DNA of 48,468 nucleotides, from NCBI RefSeq assembly GCF_003265355.1, contig NZ_QFRW01000086.1, forward strand, positions 10,741-59,208, written 5' to 3'. Numbering within the stretch: the first letter of the stretch is position 1; each line of letters opens with the position of its first letter. A program made the position numbers and the translations under genes. Below, piece by piece: positions 31,731-39,572 of this stretch. The notes beneath the pieces were generated by a model. That model ran no database searches, was not told the DNA's origin, and saw nothing but the letters and a program-made list of their open reading frames with translations. The stretch comes from Glycomyces dulcitolivorans. GTDB lineage: Bacteria > Actinomycetota > Actinomycetes > Mycobacteriales > Micromonosporaceae.

Positions 31731-33587
31731 GTGAATACCGTCCGGCAGCTGGACCGGGTCGTCATCCGCTTCGCAGGGGACTCCGGCGACGGGATGCAGC
31801 TCACGGGAGACCGCTTCACCGCGGAGACCGCCAAGCTCGGCAACGACCTCTCGACCCTCCCGAACTACCCCGCCGAGATCCGGGCCCCCGCCGGGACCCT
31901 GCCGGGCGTGTCGAGCTTCCAGATCCACTTCGCGGACACCGACATCCTCACCCCGGGCGACCAGCCCGAGGTGCTCATCGCGATGAACCCGGCCGCGCTC
32001 AAGGCGAACCTGCGGGACCTCAAGCCCGGCGGGACCATCGTCGTCAACACCGACGAGTTCACCAAGCGGAACCTCACCAAGGTCGGCTACGACGACAACC
32101 CGCTCGAAGACGGCTCGCTGGAGGACTACCAGCTGCACCCGGTGGCGCTCGCGACCCTCACCATCGGCGCGCTCGCCGAGTTCGAGATCTCCAAGAAGGA
32201 CGCCGAGCGGTCCAAGAACATGTTCGCGCTCGGCCTCGTGTCGTGGATGTACTCGCGGCCCACCGAGGCCACCGAGGAGTTCCTGCGCGGCAAGTTCAAG
32301 TCCAAGCCCGTCATCGCCGAGGCGAACATCGCGGCGCTCAAGGCCGGGTGGAACTACGGCGAGACCGCCGAGGCGTTCGCCGTCCGGTTCGAGATCCCGC
32401 CGGCGAAGCTCGCGGCCGGCACGTACCGGAACATCACCGGGAACACGGCGCTCGCGTGGGGCATCACCGCCTCCGGCGTCGCCTCCGGCCTGCCGGTGTT
32501 CCTGGGCGCGTACCCGATCACCCCGGCCTCCGACATCCTCCACGAGCTGTCCAAGCACAAGCGCTTCGGCGTCACCACCGTGCAGGCCGAGGACGAGATC
32601 GCCGCCGCCGGTGCGGCCCTGGGCGCCTCGTGGGGCGGGGCGCTCGCCGTCACCACCTCCTCGGGCCCGGGCATCGCGCTCAAGTCCGAGACGATCTCGC
32701 TCGCCGTCTCGCTGGAGCTGCCGCTCGTCGTCGTCGACGTCCAGCGCGCCGGCCCTTCGACGGGCATGCCGACCAAGACCGAGCAGGCCGACCTCGTGAT
32801 GGCCATGTTCGGCCGCCACGGCGAGGCCCCGATCGCGGTCATCGCGCCCCAGTCCCCGTCGGACTGCTTCGACATCATGCTGGAGGCGGCGCGCATCGCG
32901 CTGACCTACCGCACCCCGGTCATGGTCCTGTCGGACGGCTACATCGCCAACGGCGCCGAGCCGTGGAAGCTCCCCGAGATGGCCGACCTGCCCGACCTGT
33001 CGGTCGAGTTCGCGACCGAGCCGAACGCCGTGGACGCCAAGGGCGAAGAGGTGTTCCTGCCGTTCCAGCGCGACCCCGAGACGCTCGCGCGGCCGTGGGC
33101 CGTCCCGGGCACGCCCGGCCTCCAGCACCGCATCGGCGGCATCGAGAAGGCCGACGGCACCGGCGACATCTCCTACGACCCGATCAACCACGACCACATG
33201 GTCCGCACCCGCGCCGCGAAGATCGCCGGCGTCGAGGTCCCGGACCTGGAGGTCGACGACCCCACGGGCGACGCGAACGTCCTCGTCCTCGGGTGGGGCT
33301 CCACGTGGGGCCCGATCGGCGCGGCCGTGCGGGCCCTGCGCGAGAAGGGCGTCTCCATCGCCCGCGCGCACCTGCGCTACCTGAACCCGATGCCGCGCAA
33401 CACCGCCCACGTGCTGGAGAAGTACGACAAGGTCGTGGTGCCCGAGATGAACCTGGGGCAGCTCGCGCTCCTGCTGCGCGGCCACTTCCCCGGCACCGAC
33501 GTGGTCGGCTACAACAAGGTGCGCGGCCTCCCGTTCACCTCCAACGAACTCGAAGACGCCCTTGAGGAGGTCATCAAGAATGGGTGA
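31731..33587 (+). CDS. korA: 2-oxoacid:ferredoxin oxidoreductase, alpha (gamma-alpha fusion)
   Basis: The 618-aa subunit fuses the gamma domain (about 1-190: VIRFAGDSGDGMQLTGDRF) with the alpha domain (from about 210: FLGAYPITPASDILHEL, then QAEDEIAAAGAALGASWGG and TTSSGPGIALKSE). It oxidises a 2-oxoacid, most likely 2-oxoglutarate in the TCA cycle, passing electrons to ferredoxin. GTG 31731 has AGAGGAG 6 nt upstream. The last 8 nt overlap korB. The assignment to 2-oxoglutarate rests on the gene structure common in actinobacteria, not on specificity residues. Confidence 0.93.
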   Translation: MNTVRQLDRVVIRFAGDSGDGMQLTGDRFTAETAKLGNDLSTLPNYPAEIRAPAGTLPGVSSFQIHFADTDILTPGDQPEVLIAMNPAALKANLRDLKPGGTIVVNTDEFTKRNLTKVGYDDNPLEDGSLEDYQLHPVALATLTIGALAEFEISKKDAERSKNMFALGLVSWMYSRPTEATEEFLRGKFKSKPVIAEANIAALKAGWNYGETAEAFAVRFEIPPAKLAAGTYRNITGNTALAWGITASGVASGLPVFLGAYPITPASDILHELSKHKRFGVTTVQAEDEIAAAGAALGASWGGALAVTTSSGPGIALKSETISLAVSLELPLVVVDVQRAGPSTGMPTKTEQADLVMAMFGRHGEAPIAVIAPQSPSDCFDIMLEAARIALTYRTPVMVLSDGYIANGAEPWKLPEMADLPDLSVEFATEPNAVDAKGEEVFLPFQRDPETLARPWAVPGTPGLQHRIGGIEKADGTGDISYDPINHDHMVRTRAAKIAGVEVPDLEVDDPTGDANVLVLGWGSTWGPIGAAVRALREKGVSIARAHLRYLNPMPRNTAHVLEKYDKVVVPEMNLGQLALLLRGHFPGTDVVGYNKVRGLPFTSNELEDALEEVIKNG

Positions 33588-34602
33588 CGCGGTCAAGCTC
33601 GACGCCCCCAAGCTGAAGGCCAAGGACTTCAAGTCCAGCCAGGAGGTGCGCTGGTGCCCCGGCTGCGGCGACTACGCCATCCTGGCCGCCGTCCAGTCGT
33701 TCCTGCCCGAGCTCGGACTCCAGCGCGAGAACATCGCGTTCGTCTCCGGCATCGGCTGCTCCTCGCGGTTCCCGTACTACCTGAACACGTACGGCATCCA
33801 CTCGATCCACGGGCGCGCCCCCGCGATCGCCACGGGCCTGGCGGTCTCCCGCCCGGACCTGTCGGTGTGGGTCGTCACCGGCGACGGCGACGCGCTGTCG
33901 ATCGGCGGCAACCACCTCATCCACGCGCTGCGCCGCAACGTGAACCTGAAGATCCTGCTGTTCAACAACCGGATCTACGGGCTCACCAAGGGCCAGTACT
34001 CCCCCACCTCGGGGCCGGGCACGCTGACGAAGTCGAGCCCGATGGGCTCGGTCGACGCGCCGTTCAACCCGCTGTCGCTGGCGCTGGGCTCGGAGGCCAC
34101 GTTCGTGGCCCGCACGCTCGACTCCGACCGCGCGCACCTGCACGAGGTGCTGCGCGCCGCCGCCGAGCACGAGGGCTCGGCGTTCGTCGAGATCTACCAG
34201 AACTGCCCGATCTTCAACGACGGCGCGTTCGAGGTCCTCAAGAACCCCGACACCCGCGACGAGTCGCTCATCCGCCTCCAGGACGGCGAGCCGATCCGCT
34301 TCGGCGACAAGGCCGTCGTGCAGTCCGGGTACGGGCTCCAGGTAAAGGACGCCGCCGAGGTCGACGAGTCCGAGATCGTGGTGCACAAGGCCGACGTCGA
34401 CGACCCCGCGTACGCGTTCGCGCTCTCGCGGCTGTCGGGCGTCGCCCTCGACCACACCCCGATCGGCGTGTTCCGCTCCGTCAAGCGGCCCACCTACGAC
34501 AGGCAGGTCCGCACCCAGGTCGACGAGGCCGCCGCCGGCGTCGACCGCAAGGAGGCCCTCGACCGGCTCCTCCACGGCGGGGACACCTGGACCGTGCTCT
34601 AG
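33580..34602 (+). CDS. korB: 2-oxoacid:ferredoxin oxidoreductase, beta subunit
   Basis: The 340-aa TPP- and [4Fe-4S]-binding subunit has cluster ligands in RWCPGCGDY (Cys26, Cys29), GIGCSSRFPYY and IYQNCPIFNDG. TPP/Mg binding is at VVTGDGDALSIGGNHLIHALRRN with LLFNNRIYGLTKGQYSPTS. ATG 33580 has GAGGAGG upstream and overlaps korA. It makes the reduced-ferredoxin half of the enzyme; a bidirectional terminator follows. Confidence 0.94.
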   Translation: MGDAVKLDAPKLKAKDFKSSQEVRWCPGCGDYAILAAVQSFLPELGLQRENIAFVSGIGCSSRFPYYLNTYGIHSIHGRAPAIATGLAVSRPDLSVWVVTGDGDALSIGGNHLIHALRRNVNLKILLFNNRIYGLTKGQYSPTSGPGTLTKSSPMGSVDAPFNPLSLALGSEATFVARTLDSDRAHLHEVLRAAAEHEGSAFVEIYQNCPIFNDGAFEVLKNPDTRDESLIRLQDGEPIRFGDKAVVQSGYGLQVKDAAEVDESEIVVHKADVDDPAYAFALSRLSGVALDHTPIGVFRSVKRPTYDRQVRTQVDEAAAGVDRKEALDRLLHGGDTWTVL

Positions 34603-34614
34603 GACGACGCGTTG

Positions 34615-34645
34615 AACGGCCGGGCCCATTTCGGGCCCGGCCGTT
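34615..34645. terminator. Bidirectional terminator between korB and the lipoprotein gene
   Basis: Perfect 13-bp stem (34615-34627 with 34633-34645, loop 5 nt), 12 nt past korB and 15 nt past the convergent gene's stop. The flanks give short T-runs (GTTTC). Confidence 0.75.
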
Positions 34646-34660
34646 TCACGTTGCGGCGGT

Positions 34661-35869
34661 TCAGCTCTCGATGACGTCCTGGGCCGTCGCCAAGGTCGTG
34701 CGGACCTCGTCCTGCCAGGCGTAGACGGCGGTCTCGATCGACAGGTACAGGTCGTTGCGGGAGTCCGCCCACTCCTGCTCGGCCGTCTCGCGGTAGCCGG
34801 TCTCGTCGCCGCACGCGGCGAGGTCCACGGCGAACGCGATCTCGAACTCCTTCTGGCCCTCGTAATCCGAGGGGGCGTCGTCGGGCAGGGACGGGTGGTC
34901 CTGGACGTCCTGGGGGCCCTCGTAGAGCTCGTAGAGGTAGTCGGTGAGCGGCAGCGAGCCCTCCTCGCCGAACTCCCAGCCCGCGCGGCCCCTGCCTTCG
35001 AGGCACTCGATCAGCGCGGCCTGGACCGGGGCCATCGCCTCGCGGTAGGCGACGTTCGCGGCGTCGATCGACGCGGCGTCGTCCATCGGGTTCGCCTGGC
35101 GCCATTCCCAGTACGCGGTGCGGTACTCGCCGCCCTCGGCGTCCTCGACGAGCTGGAGGTCGTCGTAGAGGGCGTCGATCATCTCGCGCTGGCAGCCGCC
35201 CGGTTCGGGCTGGACGTAGTCGAAGTCGTCGCCGAAGTCGGCCTCCTCGTCGCCGCCGCTGTTGGAGGGCTCGGGGGCGTCGTCGCCGAGGAGGTAGCCG
35301 TTCTCGTCCGCGGCGGTGGCCTCGCCGTAGAAGGCGACGTACCAGTCGTACTGCTCCTGCGGGGAGAGGGCCTCGAACGCGGCGTTGTCGGGCAGGTTCA
35401 CGCCGCCGCCTTCGCCGCCGGCCATGAGGTCGCCGTCGTCGACGAAGCCCTTGAAGTCGCGGTAGGCGTCGAGGTCGGGGTCGGACTGTCCGCCGTCGGT
35501 CATGGACCACACGCCGAGGCCGTACTGGGCGGCCTCGTCGGAGGGCGGGAGCCAGTCGCCCCAGTCCTCGGCGGCGTACAGGGCCTCCTGCTCCTCCGGT
35601 TCGTACGTGGTGAACCAGAGCTGGTCGTGGACGTCGAAGCCGCCCTGCTCCAGGCAGTTCTGGATGATGCGGTTCTCGGCGTTCTCGACCTCGTACAGGA
35701 GCCGGGCGCTCTCGTTGACCATGGTGACCAGGCGGTCCTCTTCGAAGACCTCGCCCGCGTCGGGGTCGGCGGCCCCGTCGCCGCCGCCGGAGTCGTCGGA
35801 ACAGGCGGCCGCGGCGGCCAGGGCGAAGGCCGCGAAGAGGGCGCCGGCGGCGCGGATCCTCGGTTGCAT
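34661..35869 (-). CDS. Acidic lipoprotein of unknown function
   Basis: The 402-aa protein has a lipoprotein signal peptide (MQPRIR, hydrophobic Ala-rich core, lipobox ending at Cys23) followed by a Gly/Asp linker. The mature protein is strongly acidic, rich in Trp and Tyr, and has several spaced Cys (NCLEQGGFD, GGCQREM, LIECLEG, AACGDE) that could form disulfides. These Cys-containing helical segments recall secreted actinobacterial proteins of unknown role. I recognise no enzymatic motif. ATG 35869 has AGAGGAA about 10 nt upstream. The gene follows an IclR regulator gene on the same strand after 71 nt. Confidence 0.78.
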   Translation of the reverse strand: MQPRIRAAGALFAAFALAAAAACSDDSGGGDGAADPDAGEVFEEDRLVTMVNESARLLYEVENAENRIIQNCLEQGGFDVHDQLWFTTYEPEEQEALYAAEDWGDWLPPSDEAAQYGLGVWSMTDGGQSDPDLDAYRDFKGFVDDGDLMAGGEGGGVNLPDNAAFEALSPQEQYDWYVAFYGEATAADENGYLLGDDAPEPSNSGGDEEADFGDDFDYVQPEPGGCQREMIDALYDDLQLVEDAEGGEYRTAYWEWRQANPMDDAASIDAANVAYREAMAPVQAALIECLEGRGRAGWEFGEEGSLPLTDYLYELYEGPQDVQDHPSLPDDAPSDYEGQKEFEIAFAVDLAACGDETGYRETAEQEWADSRNDLYLSIETAVYAWQDEVRTTLATAQDVIES

Positions 35870-35940
35870 TGGTGCGCGTTCCTCTCGGGAGTCGTGGGTG
35901 GTTCGACTCCCCTGGTACGCGCGCGGCGGGGCCGGGGTTG

Positions 35941-36783
35941 CTAGATCAGCGGTTGCAATTCCGCCGCGGCCTCGCGGAGGCGGGCGGACATCTGCTGCCA
36001 GGACTCGCGGATGTCGTTGATGGGCATGGCGACCGCGAAGACGACGCGCTCGGAGGGGCTGCCGTCGCGGCGGACCACGACCCCGGCGCACGCGACGTCC
36101 TCCTTGAACTGGCCGAGCTCGGCGTACACGCCGGACTCGCCGTAGACGGCGAGGTCGTGCTCGAACGCGTCGGGCTCGATGAGGGTGCGGCCGGTGAAGC
36201 GGCGCATCCCGGCGGCGCGCAGGAAGCGGGCCCGGTCGTTCGGCTGGAGCGTGGCGAGGAGGGCCTTGCCGAGCGCCGTGGCGTGGGCGCCGTCGTCGAA
36301 GCCGACGATGAGGTCCTCCACGTGCGGGCTGCGGTTGCCTTCGATGACCTCGGTGACGGCCGGGCGGTCCTCGACGAAGCGGGCCACGAACGTCGAGTAG
36401 CCGGTCTCGGCCGAGAGGCGCCGCATGTAGTCGCCGCAGGTCTTCGGGCCCGAGATGGCGCGCGTGAGCTCGGAGTAGCGGTCGGAGACTTCGAGGCCGA
36501 GCGAGTAGCGGCCCTCGTTGTCGCGGCGCAGGTAGCCCTCGTAGACGAGGGTGCGCAGGAGGTTGTAGGCGGTGGCGCGGTTGAGACCGCACTCGAACGC
36601 GATGCGCGGGGCCGAGACGCCGTCCTTGTGGCGGCCCACGAGCTCCATGATGCGCAGCGCCCGCTGGACGCTCTGGATGAGCTTGGTCGGTTCCGGGCGC
36701 GCGGGGACGTCCCCCGGGTCGTCGCGGTCCCCGTCTCCGGGTCGCCGCTCTGAAGGAATCCCTGGTCGCTGCCGGTCCACCAT
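35941..36783 (-). CDS. IclR-family transcriptional regulator
   Basis: The 280-aa protein has a 30-residue polar, Arg/Asp/Pro-rich N-terminus, a winged HTH (about 35-95: SVQRALRIMELVGRHKDGVSAPRIAFECGLNRATAYNLLRTL in parts) and a GAF-like effector domain with HATALGKALLATL and the closing VFAVAMPIN. ATG 36783 has GGAG a few nt upstream. A divergent, structured 489-nt gap separates it from the MFS gene, which may be its target. Effector unknown. Confidence 0.88.
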   Translation of the reverse strand: MVDRQRPGIPSERRPGDGDRDDPGDVPARPEPTKLIQSVQRALRIMELVGRHKDGVSAPRIAFECGLNRATAYNLLRTLVYEGYLRRDNEGRYSLGLEVSDRYSELTRAISGPKTCGDYMRRLSAETGYSTFVARFVEDRPAVTEVIEGNRSPHVEDLIVGFDDGAHATALGKALLATLQPNDRARFLRAAGMRRFTGRTLIEPDAFEHDLAVYGESGVYAELGQFKEDVACAGVVVRRDGSPSERVVFAVAMPINDIRESWQQMSARLREAAAELQPLI

Positions 36784-37020
36784 GCCGCCGCTCCAATTGC
36801 CACCCGCGACCTGACGCCGCGGCGCCGCGAGGGCGCCCGCCAGATCGGCCGTGATCTAACTATATAAACAACAGCCGGTTGCGTCTCCGTCGCATACAGG
36901 GCAGTATCGATGTGTCAGCACCGTTCGCGAACCGGCTCCGGCCGGCCGCGGACAAACCGCGGCGGCGGCGTCGAGTCCCCACCAAACTTCCTCGTCGAAG
37001 CCGCGGAACATTCGAATAAC

Positions 37021-37062
37021 CGAAACGCGGCGGCTCCCTCCCACCAGGGCCGCCGCGTTTCG
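37021..37062. terminator. 13-bp stem hairpin in the IclR/MFS gap
   Basis: Perfect 13-bp stem closed by CGAAAC/GTTTCG with a 16-nt loop that can itself pair (CCCT/AGGG). There is no T-run. It could end a short plus-strand RNA that starts near 36873. Confidence 0.4.
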
Positions 37063-37259
37063 CTTTGCGAAGCAACTGCGGCATGGTCCTGTGGGACAAC
37101 GTGATCCGCGAACGATCCTGACCCGTACCGGCTGATCACGCCGGGTTCAACCGTCGCACACGCTGCGTGGCCTCGTCAAGCCAAGTCACCCGTCCTTGTG
37201 AACGCACACCGCGAATCCCTGTATGTGAGCGCATTCTGGGCGCTTCGGACCCCCTGGAG

Positions 37260-37265
37260 TACGTT
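37260..37265 (+). promoter_or_regulatory. -10 element for the MFS gene
   Basis: TACGTT, then 7 nt, then GTG 37273; leaderless or nearly so. Confidence 0.45.
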
Positions 37266-37272
37266 TGCCAGC

Positions 37273-38454
37273 GTGCCCACCACCCTCCTGGACCCCGCCC
37301 GACCCAAGACCTCCGTGACGATCGCGGCCGCCATGAGCGTCCAGGTCGCGGCCGTCCTCCCGCTGTTCCTCTTCGGCGGCCTCGCGGTGCAGATATCCGG
37401 CGAGCTCGGCATGGGCGTCAGCGAGATCGGCATCGTCTCCGGGCTCTACTTCGCGGTCTCCGCGCTCACCACCGTCCCCTCCGGACGGCTCGTCAACCGG
37501 TTCGGGGCGCTCGTGACCGCGCGCGTCGCGGTCGGGCTGTCGGCGCTCTCGCTGCTGCTCATCGCCGCCGCCGCGCACCACCCGGTCTGGCTGACGGTGT
37601 TCCTGCTGCTGTGCGCGCCCGCGAACGGGCTCGGGCAGCTCGCGTCCAACGTGGTGCTGAGCGAGTGGGCGCCCGCGAAGCGGCGCGGGCTCCTGTTCGG
37701 CGCCAAGCAGGCGTCGGTGCCGCTGTGCATCATGCTCGGCGGGCTCTCGGTGCCCGTGGTGGCGCTGACGCTGGGCTGGCGGTGGGCGTTCGTGTTCGGC
37801 GCGGCCCTGGTGCTCGCGGCCCTCGTCCCGCTCGCGGGGCTCGGGCGGCCCGCGACGCGGCCGAAGGTGCCCGGGGCGAAGGCCTTCGACGGGCAGCTGC
37901 TGGTGTTCGCGGTGGCGACGTTCCTGGGGGCGACCGCGGCGACGCCGATCGGCTCGTTCCTCACCACGTACACGGTGGACATCGGCGGGTCCGAGTCCTG
38001 GGCCGGGCTGAACCTGACGATCGGCGGCATCGCCGGGGTCATCGGCCGCACCGCGTTCGGCGCGGTCGGCGACCGCGAGAACGGCCGCGAGTTCCTCGTC
38101 ATCACGCTCATGCTCGTGGGCGGGGCCGCGGGGGTGGCGACGTTCCTGTTCGAGCAGCCGTGGCTGCTGCCGCTGGGGACCGTGGCGGCGTACGCGCTCG
38201 GCTGGGCGTGGCCCGGGCTCATGAACCACGCGGTGACCAGGCAGTACCCGGACGCGCCGGCGGTGGCGACGTCGGTGACGCAGACGGGGATCTTCCTCGG
38301 CGGGGCCGTCGGGCCCATCAGCTTCGGACTCGTGGCCGAGCACTTCGGCTGGGGCGCGGGGTGGATCGCGGTCTCGGGCGCGATGGCGGCTTCGGCGCTG
38401 TTCATCGTGGTCGGCAGCACGGTCTTCGCGCGGCCCCGGCATCGACGTTCCTGA
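37273..38454 (+). CDS. MFS transporter
   Basis: The 393-aa protein has 12 predicted TM helices in two bundles. The loop between TM2 and TM3 carries the MFS motif-A variant GRLVNRFGALVTAR, and the second half repeats it as GRTAFGAVGDRENGR. It is of the CynX/NarK-like or drug-exporter-like type; the substrate is unclear. GTG 37273 (VPTTLLDPAR) is chosen over an in-frame start at 37198 because the -10 lies 7 nt before it and the upstream codons are AT-ending. It is divergent from the IclR gene. Confidence 0.85.
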   Translation: MPTTLLDPARPKTSVTIAAAMSVQVAAVLPLFLFGGLAVQISGELGMGVSEIGIVSGLYFAVSALTTVPSGRLVNRFGALVTARVAVGLSALSLLLIAAAAHHPVWLTVFLLLCAPANGLGQLASNVVLSEWAPAKRRGLLFGAKQASVPLCIMLGGLSVPVVALTLGWRWAFVFGAALVLAALVPLAGLGRPATRPKVPGAKAFDGQLLVFAVATFLGATAATPIGSFLTTYTVDIGGSESWAGLNLTIGGIAGVIGRTAFGAVGDRENGREFLVITLMLVGGAAGVATFLFEQPWLLPLGTVAAYALGWAWPGLMNHAVTRQYPDAPAVATSVTQTGIFLGGAVGPISFGLVAEHFGWGAGWIAVSGAMAASALFIVVGSTVFARPRHRRS

Positions 38455-38509
38455 CTGCGGCGCGGACGACTCCCGTTCCCGCCCCCGCTCGTCCGGCGCC
38501 GTCACACGA

Positions 38510-38515
38510 TAAGGT
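38510..38515 (+). promoter_or_regulatory. -10 element for a leaderless polyprenyl synthase transcript
   Basis: TAAGGT, then GAGGCT, then GTG 38522. The GTG is doubled (GTGGTG), and the spacing selects the first. Confidence 0.55.
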
Positions 38516-38521
38516 GAGGCT

Positions 38522-39517
38522 GTGGTGACCACCCGACGTGCGCATACCGCGCTGACCTTTACCGATGAGGCCTTCGCCGAGGCGATGAGCACTTCGCTCG
38601 ACCTCGTCGAGGAGCGCCTGCTCAAAGCCGTCGACACCGAGCAGCCGCTGCTGCGCCAGTCCGGGTCCCACCTGATCCGGGCCGGCGGGAAGCGCTTCCG
38701 GCCGATGCTCACCCTCACGTGCGCGCACCTCGGTGACCCGAACCGCCCCAACATCCTCGAAGCGGCCGTCGCCCTGGAGCTGACCCACCTGGCGACGCTC
38801 TACCACGACGACGTCATGGACGAGGCCCTCGTGCGCCGCGGCGCCCCCAGCGCGAACGCCCGCTGGGACAACTCCGTCGCGATCCTCACCGGCGACTACC
38901 TGTTCAGCCAGGCCGCCCAGATCATGGCCGACCTCGGCACCGAGGCGGTCCGCCTCCAGGCCGCGACCTTCGCGCGCCTCGTGCGCGGCCAGATCAACGA
39001 GACCATGCCGCGGCCCGAGGGCATCGACGCCGTCGAATGGCACCTGGAGATCCTCTCCGAGAAGACCGGCTCTTTGATCGCCACGTGCGCCAAGTTCGGC
39101 GCCTGGTTCGGCGGCGCCGACGACGCCACCACCGCGATCGCCGAGGAGTACGGCGAGGTCATCGGCGTCGCGTTCCAGATCGCCGACGACATCATCGACA
39201 TCGCCTCCGACGCCTCCGGCAAGACCCCCGGCACCGACCTCCTCGAAGGCGTCCCGACCCTCCCGGTCCTCTACGCCCTCGCCGACGACGACCCGTCCAC
39301 CGCGCGCCTCCGAGAACTCGTCGCCGGCCCCGTCGCAGAGGAGGACCTGGAGGAGACCCTCACCCTCCTGCGCGCCTCCAAGGCCCTCGAACAGGCCAAG
39401 GAGACCCTCCACCAGTACCAGGCCCGAGCCCGCACCCTCGCCGCGTCCCTCCCCGAAGGCCCGGCCCGCAACGCCCTCGCCGACATCTGCGACTACATGA
39501 TCGAACGCGACGCCTAG
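38522..39517 (+). CDS. Polyprenyl diphosphate synthase (trans-type)
   Basis: The 331-aa enzyme of the IspB/HepT type elongates isoprenoid diphosphates. Both Asp-rich motifs are visible: HDDVMDE (first, DDxxD) and IADDIIDIASD (second). GGKRFRPML near residue 55 binds isopentenyl diphosphate. Position -4/-5 to the first motif (TLYHDD) bears small or aromatic residues that set chain length, compatible with long chains. Lying next to the nuo operon, it probably makes the menaquinone side chain, as in Streptomyces. A 22-bp terminator separates it from convergent nuoN. Confidence 0.92.
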   Translation: MVTTRRAHTALTFTDEAFAEAMSTSLDLVEERLLKAVDTEQPLLRQSGSHLIRAGGKRFRPMLTLTCAHLGDPNRPNILEAAVALELTHLATLYHDDVMDEALVRRGAPSANARWDNSVAILTGDYLFSQAAQIMADLGTEAVRLQAATFARLVRGQINETMPRPEGIDAVEWHLEILSEKTGSLIATCAKFGAWFGGADDATTAIAEEYGEVIGVAFQIADDIIDIASDASGKTPGTDLLEGVPTLPVLYALADDDPSTARLRELVAGPVAEEDLEETLTLLRASKALEQAKETLHQYQARARTLAASLPEGPARNALADICDYMIERDA

Positions 39518-39521
39518 ACCG

Positions 39522-39566
39522 CACGACGAAGGGGCCGCAGGCAGTGCCTGCGGCCCCTTCGTCGTG
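39522..39566. terminator. Very long bidirectional terminator (22-bp stem)
   Basis: Perfect 22-bp inverted repeat (39522-39543 with 39545-39566, central base 39544) between the polyprenyl synthase and nuoN stops. As RNA it closes with a 3-5-nt loop. The perfect length suggests selection as a two-way barrier between convergent genes. Confidence 0.85.
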
Positions 39567-39572
39567 TGCGCG

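Larger units (their letters stand above)
36784..37272. other. 489-nt divergent intergenic region with structured elements
   Basis: No convincing gene. It contains an AT-rich patch ACTATATAAA (36859-36868) usable as a -10 in either direction. On the plus strand three pairings follow: AGCCGGTT (36873-36880) with AACCGGCT (36930-36937), a 7-bp hairpin (36945-36951/36957-36963) and a 13-bp hairpin (37021-37033/37050-37062) followed by TTCGC-TTT-GCGAA (37060-37072). This may be a small structured RNA or leader; promoter elements for MFS and IclR are also expected here. Confidence 0.45.

Noticed and set aside
31563-33632. 689-codon minus-strand open frame opposite korA
   Set aside because: Antisense shadow; korA has intact domains and a good RBS on the other strand.
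37125-37160. GGGTTCAACC resembling a tRNA T-arm
   Set aside because: The flanking bases do not form a 5-bp T-stem and no cloverleaf fits upstream.
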